NCBI GenBank assembly: GCA_964522015.1
Contig: CAZFST010000032.1
Coordinates: forward strand, 1 to 49,740
DNA length: 49,740 nucleotides
Source: QQWI01 sp964522015
GTDB taxonomy: Bacteria > Bacillota > Clostridia > Peptostreptococcales > Acidaminobacteraceae
Reading direction: 5' to 3'
The translations under genes and the position numbers were made by a program. The notes under the pieces were generated by a model. It searched no databases, was not told the origin of the DNA, and saw only the letters and a list, made by a program, of their open reading frames with translations. Each line of letters opens with the position of its first letter. The first letter of the stretch is position 1. Positions 23,361 through 31,515 of this stretch are shown here, piece after piece.

Positions 23361-23394
23361 TTATATTTTGGAGTGGGAGGCGACTGGGGAATAA
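23314..23394 (+). pseudogene. Truncated remnant of GNAT acetyltransferase gene
   Basis: A 26-codon frame beginning at ATG 23314, six bases after a good ribosome site (AGGAGGT at 23300-23306), reads MQLIKYNLIQEQAYLDYILE then WEATGE and stops. The YLDY-x-x-EWEATGE pattern looks like the N-terminus of a GNAT acetyltransferase. No continuation is found in any frame before the riboswitch promoter, so it would be a decayed gene whose body was lost. It overlaps the last 47 bases of the isoprenoid-synthase-like gene in another frame. Confidence 0.4.
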
Positions 23395-23476
23395 GGTTAT
23401 TTTTGAAGATGTTCAGACGAGACGGTACTGGATAAATATAACCCACTAAACCTATAGGAATAATTACAATAAGGTG

Positions 23477-23505
23477 TTGACAAAGAATTAGATCGATGTT
23501 ATTCT
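23477..23505 (+). promoter_or_regulatory. Promoter of the SAM riboswitch-metNIQ unit
   Basis: TTGACA (23477-23482), a 17-bp spacer and TATTCT (23500-23505). Transcription would start near 23512 and give a leader of about 280 nt. Confidence 0.75.
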
Positions 23506-23589
23506 AATAACACAGTAAGCCGATGTACATTGTGTGGCTTGCTAAGCGTAATAATCATTAAGGATTTCAACACAACTAAATAGCGTAGT

Positions 23590-23695
23590 ACTCTTATCAA
23601 GAGCGGCGGAGGGAATGGCCCTATGAAGCCCGGCAACCAGCATGAAAATGCAAGGTGCCAAATCCAGCGATATTAAAGTCGCACAGATGAGAGAG
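23590..23695 (+). promoter_or_regulatory. SAM-I (S-box) riboswitch
   Basis: The conserved S-box core is plain: CTCTTATC at the P1 5' side, GAGCGGCGGAGGGA, GGCCCTATGAAGCCCGGCAACC, AAGGTGCCAAATCC, and GATGAGAG closing P1. The 3' P1 strand, GAGAGAGG, can also pair with CCTCTTTC of the terminator that follows, forming an antiterminator. When SAM binds, P1 is held and the terminator forms, so metNIQ is turned off. This mechanism is well established for the class. Confidence 0.97.
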
Positions 23696-23723
23696 GTTCA
23701 ATAGTTAGCATGTTGATTGCTAG

Positions 23724-23752
23724 GCCTCTTTCCTATAGAAAGAGGCTTTTTT
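23724..23752 (+). terminator. Riboswitch-controlled terminator
   Basis: GCCTCTTTC, a 5-nt loop and GAAAGAGGC, then TTTTTT. The left arm overlaps the antiterminator pairing region of the SAM riboswitch. Confidence 0.95.
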
Positions 23753-23792
23753 AATGGTTAAAATTGTTAAAAAGGAGCGGTGGAATGACATC

Positions 23793-24572
23793 ATGATCAG
23801 CATTCAGAATCTTAGTAAGACTTACAAATCCCATAGCACAGAGGTACGGGCATTAGACAATGTTTCATTAGAAATTGATAAAGGTGCCATTTTCGGTGTC
23901 ATTGGTTTCAGTGGAGCTGGTAAATCCAGCTTAATCCGTTGCATTAATCGACTTGAAGAACCAGACAGTGGGAAGATTATCATTGGTGGCACTGATATAA
24001 CGGCATTGAATCAAAAGGCCCTCAAGGAGCAACGGCTAAAAATCGGCATGATCTTTCAACACTTTAATTTGTTTGATTCTCGAACCGTTCTTCAAAATGT
24101 TACTTTTCCCCTTGAAGTGGTTGGATATCCAAAGGCTAAAATTAAAGAAAGGGCCATTGAGATGTTAGAACTGGTTGGCCTTACAGACAAACTTGATGCA
24201 TTTCCTTCCCAGCTCAGCGGTGGTCAAAAGCAGCGGGTTGGCATTGCAAGGGCATTAGTAAATCAGCCCCATGTCTTGCTTTGTGACGAAGCCACTTCTG
24301 CACTGGATCCCCTAACCACATTTTCGATTCTTTCTTTGCTCGGTGAACTCAATCGCAAGTTGGGGTTAACCATCCTCTTGATTACCCATGAACTAGACGT
24401 ACTCCGGTATATATGCAGTGATATGGCTGTCATTGAAAACGGCAGAATCGTAGAAACAGGATCAGTTAAAAATCTCTTTGAAAACCCACAAAGCGAAACG
24501 GGGCAGCAATTTGTTCGCATCCATGAGAATTTTAGAAACCAAATTGAGTTTGAAAAGGGGGCAGGCATATGA
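23793..24572 (+). CDS. metN: MetN, ATPase of methionine ABC importer
   Basis: The ATP-binding subunit (259 aa) has Walker A GFSGAGKSS, the signature LSGGQKQRVGIARA and Walker B LLCDEATSALD. It ends about 80 residues before the length of E. coli MetN and lacks the C-terminal NIL domain that senses methionine. Start: ATG 23793 matches the family N-terminus (MISIQNLSKTY); an in-frame ATG at 23754 lies in the terminator T-run. AAAGGAG best fits a three-codon frame (ATG ACA TCA TGA at 23785) whose stop overlaps the metN start, suggesting coupled initiation. It overlaps metI by 4 bp. Confidence 0.93.
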   Translation: MISIQNLSKTYKSHSTEVRALDNVSLEIDKGAIFGVIGFSGAGKSSLIRCINRLEEPDSGKIIIGGTDITALNQKALKEQRLKIGMIFQHFNLFDSRTVLQNVTFPLEVVGYPKAKIKERAIEMLELVGLTDKLDAFPSQLSGGQKQRVGIARALVNQPHVLLCDEATSALDPLTTFSILSLLGELNRKLGLTILLITHELDVLRYICSDMAVIENGRIVETGSVKNLFENPQSETGQQFVRIHENFRNQIEFEKGAGI

Positions 24573-25237
24573 AACCAGATTTAATTGGCTTGGTTTGGGA
24601 TGCCCTTGTTGAAACAGCTTATATGACCAGTGTGGCCACGGTACTTGCCTTGCTGTTAGGTTTGCCACTTGCTATTATTCTTGTGGTGACAGATAAGGGG
24701 CACCTGTTGGAGAATCTTAAACTAAATGCCGTACTAGGAACTGCCATCAATGCCATACGGTCCTTTCCATCATTGATCTTAATCATTGTTTTATTGCCAC
24801 TATCTCGACTTTTGGTTGGGACGACTTTAGGATCCACAGCAGCCATTGTACCCATAGCAATTGGTTCCGCCCCCTTTGTGGCTAGAATCTTTGAAAATAG
24901 TTTTAAGCAGGTGGCTTGGGGGAAGATAGAGGCAGCCCTTGCACTTGGAGCCAGTAGGCGCAAAATTATTTGGAGTGTCATGATACCTGAAGCCTTGCCT
25001 TCACTGGTAAGAGGCTTTACTATTGCCGTCATCACCATCATTGGCTTTACTACCATTGCTGGTGTTATTGGTGGGGGCGGATTAGGCAGCTTAGCCATTC
25101 GATTTGGCTACCAACGTTACCGTGATGATGTGATGATTGTCACCATTGTTCTCTTAATTGTGTTGGTTCAAAGCCTTCAAAAGTTTGGAGATGTGGTTGC
25201 ATTCAGAATCAATAAGCGGCGTCATAAATTTGATTAA
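24569..25237 (+). CDS. metI: MetI, permease of methionine ABC importer
   Basis: The 222-aa inner-membrane permease has about five hydrophobic segments and the permease-ATPase contact motif EAALALGASRRKIIWSVMIP (20 residues), with FPSLILIIVLLPLSRLLVGT and VIGGGGLGSLAIRFGYQRY typical of MetI. It is translationally coupled to metN (ATGA overlap), with GGGGGCAGG before it. Controlled by the upstream SAM riboswitch. Confidence 0.95.
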   Translation: MKPDLIGLVWDALVETAYMTSVATVLALLLGLPLAIILVVTDKGHLLENLKLNAVLGTAINAIRSFPSLILIIVLLPLSRLLVGTTLGSTAAIVPIAIGSAPFVARIFENSFKQVAWGKIEAALALGASRRKIIWSVMIPEALPSLVRGFTIAVITIIGFTTIAGVIGGGGLGSLAIRFGYQRYRDDVMIVTIVLLIVLVQSLQKFGDVVAFRINKRRHKFD

Positions 25238-25263
25238 CCATAAAACAATAAAAGGAGCATAAC

Positions 25264-26109
25264 ATGAAAAAAATAACCATTCTATCAACTGCATTACTGG
25301 CATTAACATTGGCATTCACAGGTTGCCAGGCAAAAGCCACAGACACAGAAGTAAAAGCCACGGAAACTCAGGGGACTCAAACAGCTGAGAATGTTACCAT
25401 TAAAGTCGGTGCGGACCTAGTGCCCCATTCGGAAATTCTTAAGTTTATCCAACCAAAGCTGGCTGAGCAAGGTGTCACCCTAGAAATTGTGAATTTTGAT
25501 GATGGTGGTCAATTGAATCCAGCCCTTGATGAAAGTCAAATCGATGCCAATTATTTTCAACACGTACCCTATTTAGAATCTGTGGCTGCAGAAAAAGGCT
25601 ATGAATTTTCAGTCCTTGCAAATGTCCATGTTGAGCCAATTGGTCTTTACTCAGAAAAGATTAAAACTATTGAAGAACTTAAAGATGGTGCCCTGATTGC
25701 CATTCCGGATAATCCATCAAATGAGTACCGTGCCCTTGTATTATTAGAAGCAAACGGTCTGATAAAACTAAAAGAAGGTATCAAGAATTTTTCTGCAACA
25801 CCTGCTGATATCCTTGAAAACCCAAGAAACTTTCAGTTTATCGAAATCGAAGCTGGTCAGTTGACAAGATCCCTTCCTGATGTTGACGTAGCAGTGATTA
25901 ACACAAATCGTATTCTGGAAGCAGGCATTGACCCCAAAACAGCCCTCATCAGAGAAAACGCTGATTCACCTTATGGTAATATTGTTGTTGTACGAAAAGG
26001 GGATGAAACTAGACCTGAGCTTATTAAGTTAAAAGAAGCACTTCTAAGCCCAGAAGTGAAGCAGTTTATTATCGACACCTATGGTGTCGCAGTGGTTCCA
26101 GCATTCTAG
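25264..26109 (+). CDS. metQ: MetQ, methionine-binding lipoprotein
   Basis: The 281-aa substrate-binding lipoprotein has a signal sequence ending LAFTGC (Cys lipidation site at residue 21), a short linker rich in Thr/Glu/Ala, then the NLPA/MetQ domain with VGADLVPHSEILKFIQPKL, LDESQIDANYFQHVPYLE, IPDNPSNEYRALVLLEANGL and DVAVINTNRILEAG. It binds methionine outside the membrane and delivers it to MetNI. AAAGGAGCATAAC precedes the ATG. It is the last gene of the metNIQ unit and is followed by a strong terminator. Confidence 0.95.
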   Translation: MKKITILSTALLALTLAFTGCQAKATDTEVKATETQGTQTAENVTIKVGADLVPHSEILKFIQPKLAEQGVTLEIVNFDDGGQLNPALDESQIDANYFQHVPYLESVAAEKGYEFSVLANVHVEPIGLYSEKIKTIEELKDGALIAIPDNPSNEYRALVLLEANGLIKLKEGIKNFSATPADILENPRNFQFIEIEAGQLTRSLPDVDVAVINTNRILEAGIDPKTALIRENADSPYGNIVVVRKGDETRPELIKLKEALLSPEVKQFIIDTYGVAVVPAF

Positions 26110-26175
26110 CATAAACAATAGATTGCATCGGGATAAAATCAAGTCTGTTACCCATTAAAATGAAGTCCTCTACAC

Positions 26176-26227
26176 AGAAAAAGACCAGTTTAGAAGTCCC
26201 AAATGGGATCTAAACTGGTCTTTTTCT
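26176..26227. terminator. Long bidirectional terminator
   Basis: AGAAAAAGACCAGTTTAGA pairs with TCTAAACTGGTCTTTTTCT style arms, with an inner TCCC/GGGA helix. It separates metQ from the convergent tcdA gene. Confidence 0.9.
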
Positions 26228-26229
26228 GT

Positions 26230-27003
26230 TTATAGTTGCTCTTGTGGCACATAGCCAATTAGATCCTTCACCACTTCGCTGGCGATAATCAGGCCGGCCA
26301 CCGATGGCACAAAAGCCATACTGCCTGGTGTGACCCGTCTTGTGCTGCGGACCCGTGCGGTATTTGGTGGGCAAGTACAATTACATTTGCCACCTGCATC
26401 TTCTAATGTAAGGGGTACCATGGCTACTTCTTTTGAGTAAACTACTTTTAATTGTGGGATACCTCGAGATCTTAGCTCGTGTCTGATAATCCTTGCAAGG
26501 GGACAAATCTTAGTTTTATAGATATCTGCAATTTCAAATCGGGTTGGGTCCATTTTATTACCAGCCCCCATACAACTAATAATGGGAATGCCCATGTTAT
26601 AGGCCCGGGTAGCTAGATCCAGTTTAGCTGAGATGGTATCAATGGCATCCACGATATAATCATAATCCATTGAAAGCATGGATTCGGCAGTCTCTAAGGT
26701 ATAAAAAACTTGCTTGCTAATCACCTGTGCGTCGGGATTAATGTCGAGAATCCGTTCACGCATCACATCCACTTTGGGTCTGCCCAAAGTCTTATGAGTA
26801 GCATGAATCTGGCGGTTAATGTTGGTTTGACAAACTGTATCGTCATCAACCAAAACAAAATGGCCAACCCCCGAACGGGCAAGACCCTCTGCCACAAATG
26901 TTCCAACCCCGCCAATACCAAAGATGATGACGGTGCTGTTTTTTAGTTTTTCAAGTGCTTCTGTTCCAATAAGTAGTTCTGTACGGGAAAATGGATGTGG
27001 CAT
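26230..27003 (-). CDS. tcdA: TcdA, tRNA threonylcarbamoyladenosine dehydratase
   Basis: The 257-aa ThiF/E1-like enzyme cyclises t6A37 of tRNA to ct6A using ATP. It shows FSRTELLIGTEALEKL, the nucleotide-binding IFGIGGVGTFVAEGLARSG (28-46), DDDTVCQTNINRQIHA, YDYIVDAIDTISAKLDL, and the C-terminal CNCTCPP and GSMAFVPSVAGLIIASEVV stretches typical of the YgdL/CsdL group. No CsdA/CsdE-like sulfur-transfer genes are nearby. AAAGGAACTG precedes ATG. It is monocistronic. Confidence 0.92.
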   Translation of the reverse strand: MPHPFSRTELLIGTEALEKLKNSTVIIFGIGGVGTFVAEGLARSGVGHFVLVDDDTVCQTNINRQIHATHKTLGRPKVDVMRERILDINPDAQVISKQVFYTLETAESMLSMDYDYIVDAIDTISAKLDLATRAYNMGIPIISCMGAGNKMDPTRFEIADIYKTKICPLARIIRHELRSRGIPQLKVVYSKEVAMVPLTLEDAGGKCNCTCPPNTARVRSTRRVTPGSMAFVPSVAGLIIASEVVKDLIGYVPQEQL

Positions 27004-27029
27004 AATCAGTTCCTTTCAAATTGTCAAAG

Positions 27030-27117
27030 ACTTGCTGTCATATGTTGGAAGGTGGTTACGGTTTTAAGTTAAATGGTATTTGTTGTTTCAAGCCAAATGA
27101 TACTTGTTGTCATATGT
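27030..27117. repeat. Direct repeats in the tcdA-methyltransferase spacer
   Basis: ACTTGCTGTCATATGT (27030-27045) and ACTTGTTGTCATATGT (27102-27117) differ at one of 16 positions. A looser copy, ATTTGTTGTTTCA, lies at 27079-27091, preceded by AAATGG as the last is preceded by AAATGA. They lie between divergent genes and could bind a regulator, or be relics of local duplication. Confidence 0.45.
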
Positions 27118-27234
27118 GAAACTAGGGTATTATATCACATAAGAATGCGGTATACTAGATGGGTTCTTAGACCATCAACTATTTAAAGTTCTATGGTAAG
27201 AATTTGATGGGTAATAAGACCGTAAGGAGTTAGA

Positions 27235-27885
27235 ATGATTAATTACTGTAAAATTTGTGGGGCCATCACAGTACCTTGGCATTACGCCAAACAGAAGGTT
27301 GATTTTCACTACTGCGAGGTTTGTGAATTTATTGCAAAGGACGACAGTGCCATCATGTCGTCAGAAAACGAGTTAGAGCGCTACAACGACCATAATAATG
27401 ATGCCACAGACCCTAATTATATTGCTTACTTTAAAACATTTCTTGAAGATGCTGTTTTCCCCTTTATTAAAGCGGGTAAGATAGGATTAGATTTTGGTAG
27501 CGGGCCTCAACCAGTACTGGCCAATTTGTTAGAAGGGCAGTACCATTACCAAATGACCATCTATGATTTATTTTATGCAAAAAATCTAGGTTATAAAAAC
27601 CAACAATATGATTTAATCACTGTCACAGAGGTGGTGGAACATTTACAAGATCCACTTCACTACTTCAAGCACTTTAAAGAGTTGCTACTGCCCGCTGGCA
27701 TTTTGGCGGTGATGACACAATTTCATCAAAATGACCCCCAAAAATTTATGGGATGGTACTATATGCGAGATCATAGTCATATCTCGTTTTTTACGCCGAA
27801 AACCATGGTCATCATTGCACAAATGGTGGGATTAGATGTGATTTATTCTAATGGTATTAAAAACACAACATTTGTGTTACAATAG
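27235..27885 (+). CDS. Zinc-ribbon SAM-dependent methyltransferase
   Basis: The 216-aa protein opens with a four-cysteine zinc-ribbon (Cys5, Cys8, Cys27, Cys30). A class I methyltransferase core follows: GKIGLDFGSGPQPVLANLL (SAM-binding loop, about 81-99), DLITVTEVVEHLQDPLHYF, and LLLPAGILAVMTQFH. The protein is of the Methyltransf_23-type group; the substrate cannot be told. AAGGAG lies nine bases before ATG, and TATACT at 27151-27156 is a possible -10. It lies 35 bp before truA and probably shares its transcript. Small-molecule or RNA/protein methylation are both possible. Confidence 0.8.
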   Translation: MINYCKICGAITVPWHYAKQKVDFHYCEVCEFIAKDDSAIMSSENELERYNDHNNDATDPNYIAYFKTFLEDAVFPFIKAGKIGLDFGSGPQPVLANLLEGQYHYQMTIYDLFYAKNLGYKNQQYDLITVTEVVEHLQDPLHYFKHFKELLLPAGILAVMTQFHQNDPQKFMGWYYMRDHSHISFFTPKTMVIIAQMVGLDVIYSNGIKNTTFVLQ

Positions 27886-27920
27886 AATGATTGTCCAAGT
27901 GACCAAAAAGGAGCGTATTT

Positions 27921-28700
27921 ATGCAAAACTATAAAATGATCATTGCCTACGATGGTAGAAAATATATGGGGTTTGGTATCAAAAAAGATAACCCTGAAAA
28001 GAGCATTCAAGGTAAACTTGAGATGATTCTTGAGAAGTTATATGAGGTGGAAGTAGAAGTAACCAGTGCTGTTAGTACAGATGCCGGTGTTCATGCCAAG
28101 GGTCAAGTGGTCAATTTCTTAGCATTTGACGACAGACTCACAACTGCAGAGCTCCATGCCTATTTTGAAAAATACCTACCAGATGATATTATTGTGATTT
28201 CTCTTGAAGCAGCAGATGATCGCTTCCATGCCCGTTATAATATGCAAACCGCCACTTACGAGTACCGGTTGTGGAAAATGGATGCACCAACCCGTCCTCT
28301 CTTTGAAAGACAGTATGTCAATGTGATGGAACAAAAGTTAGAAGCCAATAAAATGAAAAAGGCTGCAAATGCATTTTTAGGTGAGCATGACTTCACGCCT
28401 TTTACCACCAATAAAAAAGCAAAAAATCCAATCAAAATTATCACAGCAATTTCTGTGGTTGAAACATCCCACGAAATTATCATCACTATAACTGCCAACG
28501 GTTTCCTATTGAATATGGAGCGATTGATAGTAGGAACCTTAGTTCAAGTTGGTCTAGGTCAATTGCCGGTACCGACGGTTGAACGTGCCTTCACATCGCA
28601 AAAGATGGCCAATGTCGGCCATAAAGCCATGGCTGGTGCCCTTTGCTTATTATCTGTCGCATATGATGCAGCGGATTCTGAGTTTGAGGATGAGGCATAA
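27921..28700 (+). CDS. truA: TruA-type tRNA pseudouridine synthase (divergent)
   Basis: This 259-aa protein is a member of the TruA family, which makes pseudouridine at tRNA positions 38-40. It has MIIAYDGRKYMGFG at the start, the catalytic VSTDAGVHAKGQV with Asp54, ARYNMQTATYEYRLW, GEHDFTPFTT and TANGFLLNMERLIVGTLVQVG. In most TruA the active-site motif is RTDAGVHA; here Ser52 replaces the Arg, and the usual YDGTxYxGWQ is also altered. This may be a divergent paralogue rather than the housekeeping enzyme. AAAGGAGC precedes ATG. A terminator follows. Confidence 0.85.
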   Translation: MQNYKMIIAYDGRKYMGFGIKKDNPEKSIQGKLEMILEKLYEVEVEVTSAVSTDAGVHAKGQVVNFLAFDDRLTTAELHAYFEKYLPDDIIVISLEAADDRFHARYNMQTATYEYRLWKMDAPTRPLFERQYVNVMEQKLEANKMKKAANAFLGEHDFTPFTTNKKAKNPIKIITAISVVETSHEIIITITANGFLLNMERLIVGTLVQVGLGQLPVPTVERAFTSQKMANVGHKAMAGALCLLSVAYDAADSEFEDEA

Positions 28701-28727
28701 AATCAGCATTAATCATGAGAAAACGTT

Positions 28728-28766
28728 AACGTCAGCAGGCTTTTAAAGCCCGCTGACGTTTTTTTG
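28728..28766 (+). terminator. Terminator after truA
   Basis: AACGTCAGCAGGC pairs with GCCCGCTGACGTT (one mismatch) across TTTTAAA, followed by a T-run. Confidence 0.9.
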
Positions 28767-28786
28767 TACTCCACCTCATTACTAAC

Positions 28787-28811
28787 TCTAATATTAGAAT
28801 TGTCTTATAAT
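28787..28811 (+). promoter_or_regulatory. Palindrome next to -10 box of second tldDE pair
   Basis: TCTAATATTAGA (28787-28798) is a perfect 12-bp palindrome, eight bases from TATAAT (28806-28811). The position between probable -35 and -10 regions would suit a repressor site. A good -35 hexamer is not evident. Confidence 0.4.
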
Positions 28812-28904
28812 TTACCCTCTTGGGTTGAATACTATTAAGTGCTTTGTTAATCTTATTAAGACGACTAACCATTTCGTTTAAAAAGTGACTTGAGGAGGTA
28901 GCGC

Positions 28905-30239
28905 ATGTTCAAATTCCCAAAACATTTGTATGCTGATGTTCGCATTGAAGAAACCTTTGATACCACAATCACACTAAAGCTCAATCAGCTAGAGGAGCAA
29001 AAGGCCAGAAACAACAAAGGTGCTTTTATTAGGGTGTTTGATGGTGATAGATGGTACTACGCCTCTACCACAGAAATAACGGACATCCAAAATCAATTGG
29101 ACCTTCTTGCTAAGATGGCAACGGCCAATCCTGAAATAGAAGAACATCCAATTGTACGGGCATTTGAAAACAATCAAGATGTTTTATTGCAGTACCAAGA
29201 ACAGTCGCTGACAGATGTGCCAATCGCAGAAAAGCAATCCCTACTTGAAAATATAACGGCTCTGATAATTGACCCAACCATTGTACACCACACCACTCAG
29301 TATGTGGATAACAAGACCATTAAATCAATCTATTCCTCAAAAGGATTAGATGTTACTTTTGATAAGCAAACCTGCGGCATCAGGTTGAATCTTGAAATGG
29401 CCCATGGGGACAATAAAGATAGTGGCAGTGTTTCAAAGGCTGCAGTGTATTTTGATCAACTGGCTGATATGAAGGACTTCTTTGCAGAGCAAATGCAGAA
29501 GTCTGTTGATTTTGTTAAGCATGCCGTGCCAGTTGAACCAGGGGTTTATACTGTATTGATGAGTCCCCTTGCCACTGGTGTATTTACCCACGAAAGCTTT
29601 GGCCATAAAAGCGAATCGGATTTTATGGTTGGTGATGAAAACATGAAAGCAGAATGGGCCCTTGGCAAGATGGTCGGCACTGATATTCTAACCATCATTG
29701 ACGATGGACAAGTGACTGGTAACGGTTATGTGCCCTATGATGATGAGGGCACAAAGGGGAAAAAGACTGCCATTATCACCAATGGTGTGCTGACAGGAAG
29801 ACTCCATAGTGCTACCACCAGTGCTTTGTTGGAAGAACCCCTGACTGGGAATGCTCGGTCCATGAATTTTGAATTTGAGCCCATTGTGCGCATGACAACA
29901 ACATATATTGAAAAAGGCCATCGGCCACTGGAAGAAATCGTTTCTGAGATTGAGAATGGAATTTTTGTAGATACCATTAAGCACGGCTCTGGCATGTCCA
30001 CCTTTACCATTGCCCCTGCTCGGGCTTATAAAATTGAAAACGGCAAAATTACGGCCCCAGTGAAAATTGCAGTGGTAACGGGTAACGTTTTTGAAACCTT
30101 GGGTGAAGTAGATGCTATCAGTCAAGAATTTGAACTCTTGAGTTTTGTGGGTGGCGGTTGTGGCAAGATGGAGCAGTGGCCTCTGCCTGTTGGTTTTGGT
30201 GGTCCATTCACACGCGTCAAAAAACTTAACGTCCAATAG
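28905..30239 (+). CDS. TldD-type metalloprotease subunit (second pair)
   Basis: The 444-aa zinc metalloprotease subunit has the motif FTHESFGHKSESD (HExxxH) and a C-terminal GGGCGKMEQ with the metal-ligand cysteine. It differs widely from the first TldD in the window: its N-terminal half shows little shared sequence, while the catalytic region is well conserved. GAGGAGGTAGCGC precedes ATG. It forms a pair with the gene 9 bp downstream. A distinct peptide substrate from that of the first pair is inferred. Confidence 0.9.
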   Translation: MFKFPKHLYADVRIEETFDTTITLKLNQLEEQKARNNKGAFIRVFDGDRWYYASTTEITDIQNQLDLLAKMATANPEIEEHPIVRAFENNQDVLLQYQEQSLTDVPIAEKQSLLENITALIIDPTIVHHTTQYVDNKTIKSIYSSKGLDVTFDKQTCGIRLNLEMAHGDNKDSGSVSKAAVYFDQLADMKDFFAEQMQKSVDFVKHAVPVEPGVYTVLMSPLATGVFTHESFGHKSESDFMVGDENMKAEWALGKMVGTDILTIIDDGQVTGNGYVPYDDEGTKGKKTAIITNGVLTGRLHSATTSALLEEPLTGNARSMNFEFEPIVRMTTTYIEKGHRPLEEIVSEIENGIFVDTIKHGSGMSTFTIAPARAYKIENGKITAPVKIAVVTGNVFETLGEVDAISQEFELLSFVGGGCGKMEQWPLPVGFGGPFTRVKKLNVQ

Positions 30240-30248
30240 GAGGGTCCC

Positions 30249-31478
30249 ATGATGAAAACTGAATTTATTACGGTTAGAGAAAAAGAAACGGCTACTAAAA
30301 TTCAAAATACAGCCATAGATGCAGTCCGTATTAAAGACATTGTTAAGAAGGGCGTCCGGGTTTTTAAAGATGGCAAAATTGGGATTTCAGGGGCCATTGG
30401 CAATGTTTCTGACCAGGAGTTACTCGAAAGAGCCATTGCTAATCTGAGTACAGGGATTAGCTACGAATTTCCTCTTGAAAACAATCGACAAGAAACCCGT
30501 GACCTTGGGCACGGCGAGATATCCCCGGAAACCTTGATGTCCTATACAAAAGAGATACTGGAAACCCTAAGAAGAGATTACCCAGATTTTGATTTTAGCG
30601 AAAAGATTGGCACAAAACAAATTGAAGTGACTATGAGAAATAGTGAAGGCCTAGATTTGACCTATCGAGATGCTTATTTTGAATTGGGATTGGTGCTTAA
30701 GGAGAAAAGTAGCGCCAATTTATTTGATGGGTTTCTCCAATATTATGGCAGGGGGTTTGACCCCAAAGCGTTCTGGCAGTTTAATCGGGGCTACCTAGAG
30801 GCTTATCGCAACTCGGTGACGTTACCAGAGGGTAAGAAATTACCAGTGTTTATGATGGATTCTCAAGAACTTGCTGGGATTTTGAATAAATCCTTTAATG
30901 GTGAGCGTTTTGCCACTGGTAGCAGTCTTATAAGCGGAAAAATTGGCCAACAGCTTTTTAATACAAAAATTGTGATGGGGCAATCTTCTGATTCCCGTTT
31001 GAAATTTGACGCTTTTTTTGATCGGGAAGGGGTATGCCAACCCAACGATTTTTACCCACTGGTTGAAAATGGGGTAATGAAAGCAGTCTATACTGATAAA
31101 CGGACAGCTGCTACTTATGGGCTACCCCATACTGGAGCTGCATCAGGCACTTACGATGGGATGCCAAAACTAGCACAGGCCAAACTTGCATTTAAAACAG
31201 ATACCAATGATATTGCAGGGGTCTTGAAGGGACAACCTGGGATTTTAGTAGTGGTTTCAGCAGGGGGAGACTTCACCCCAGACGGTAATTTCGCTGCACC
31301 GGTCCAGGTTTCATTCTTATTTGACGGGGAAAAAATAATTGGGAAGCTACCTGAGTTTTCGGTCAGGTCTAATCTTTTTGAGATGCTTGGTGACGATTAT
31401 ATTGGTACCTTTGATAATCCGTTTTATATTGGCGAGCATTCTCAAATGCAAGGCTTTTACATGACAATTGCCCAGTAA
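30249..31478 (+). CDS. TldE/PmbA-type protease subunit (second pair)
   Basis: The 409-aa non-catalytic partner lacks HExxxH and has the family regions VRIKDIVKKGVRVFKDGKIG, KLPVFMMDSQELAGIL, DREGVCQPNDFYPLVENGVM and AGGDFTPDGNFAAPVQVSFL. Two adjacent ATG codons (30249, 30252) follow TAGGAGGGTCCC. Its spacing of 9 bp from the TldD gene suggests one operon. No small precursor-peptide gene is visible nearby. A separate promoter for murG follows. Confidence 0.88.
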   Translation: MMKTEFITVREKETATKIQNTAIDAVRIKDIVKKGVRVFKDGKIGISGAIGNVSDQELLERAIANLSTGISYEFPLENNRQETRDLGHGEISPETLMSYTKEILETLRRDYPDFDFSEKIGTKQIEVTMRNSEGLDLTYRDAYFELGLVLKEKSSANLFDGFLQYYGRGFDPKAFWQFNRGYLEAYRNSVTLPEGKKLPVFMMDSQELAGILNKSFNGERFATGSSLISGKIGQQLFNTKIVMGQSSDSRLKFDAFFDREGVCQPNDFYPLVENGVMKAVYTDKRTAATYGLPHTGAASGTYDGMPKLAQAKLAFKTDTNDIAGVLKGQPGILVVVSAGGDFTPDGNFAAPVQVSFLFDGEKIIGKLPEFSVRSNLFEMLGDDYIGTFDNPFYIGEHSQMQGFYMTIAQ

Positions 31479-31481
31479 GAC

Positions 31482-31510
31482 TTGATTTTTTTGACCTTCA
31501 GGATTATAAT
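31482..31510 (+). promoter_or_regulatory. Promoter of murG
   Basis: TTGATT (31482-31487), 17-bp spacer, TATAAT (31505-31510). Transcription would begin near 31517, at the first of several hairpins. Confidence 0.7.
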
Positions 31511-31515
31511 TTTTC

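Noticed and set aside
24619..25098. 159-aa minus-strand frame inside metI
   Set aside because: metI is an unambiguous gene on the plus strand; the antisense frame has low-complexity composition and no ribosome site.
29688..30305. 205-aa minus-strand frame across tldD2/tldE2
   Set aside because: It lies across two clear plus-strand family members and shows no recognisable motif.
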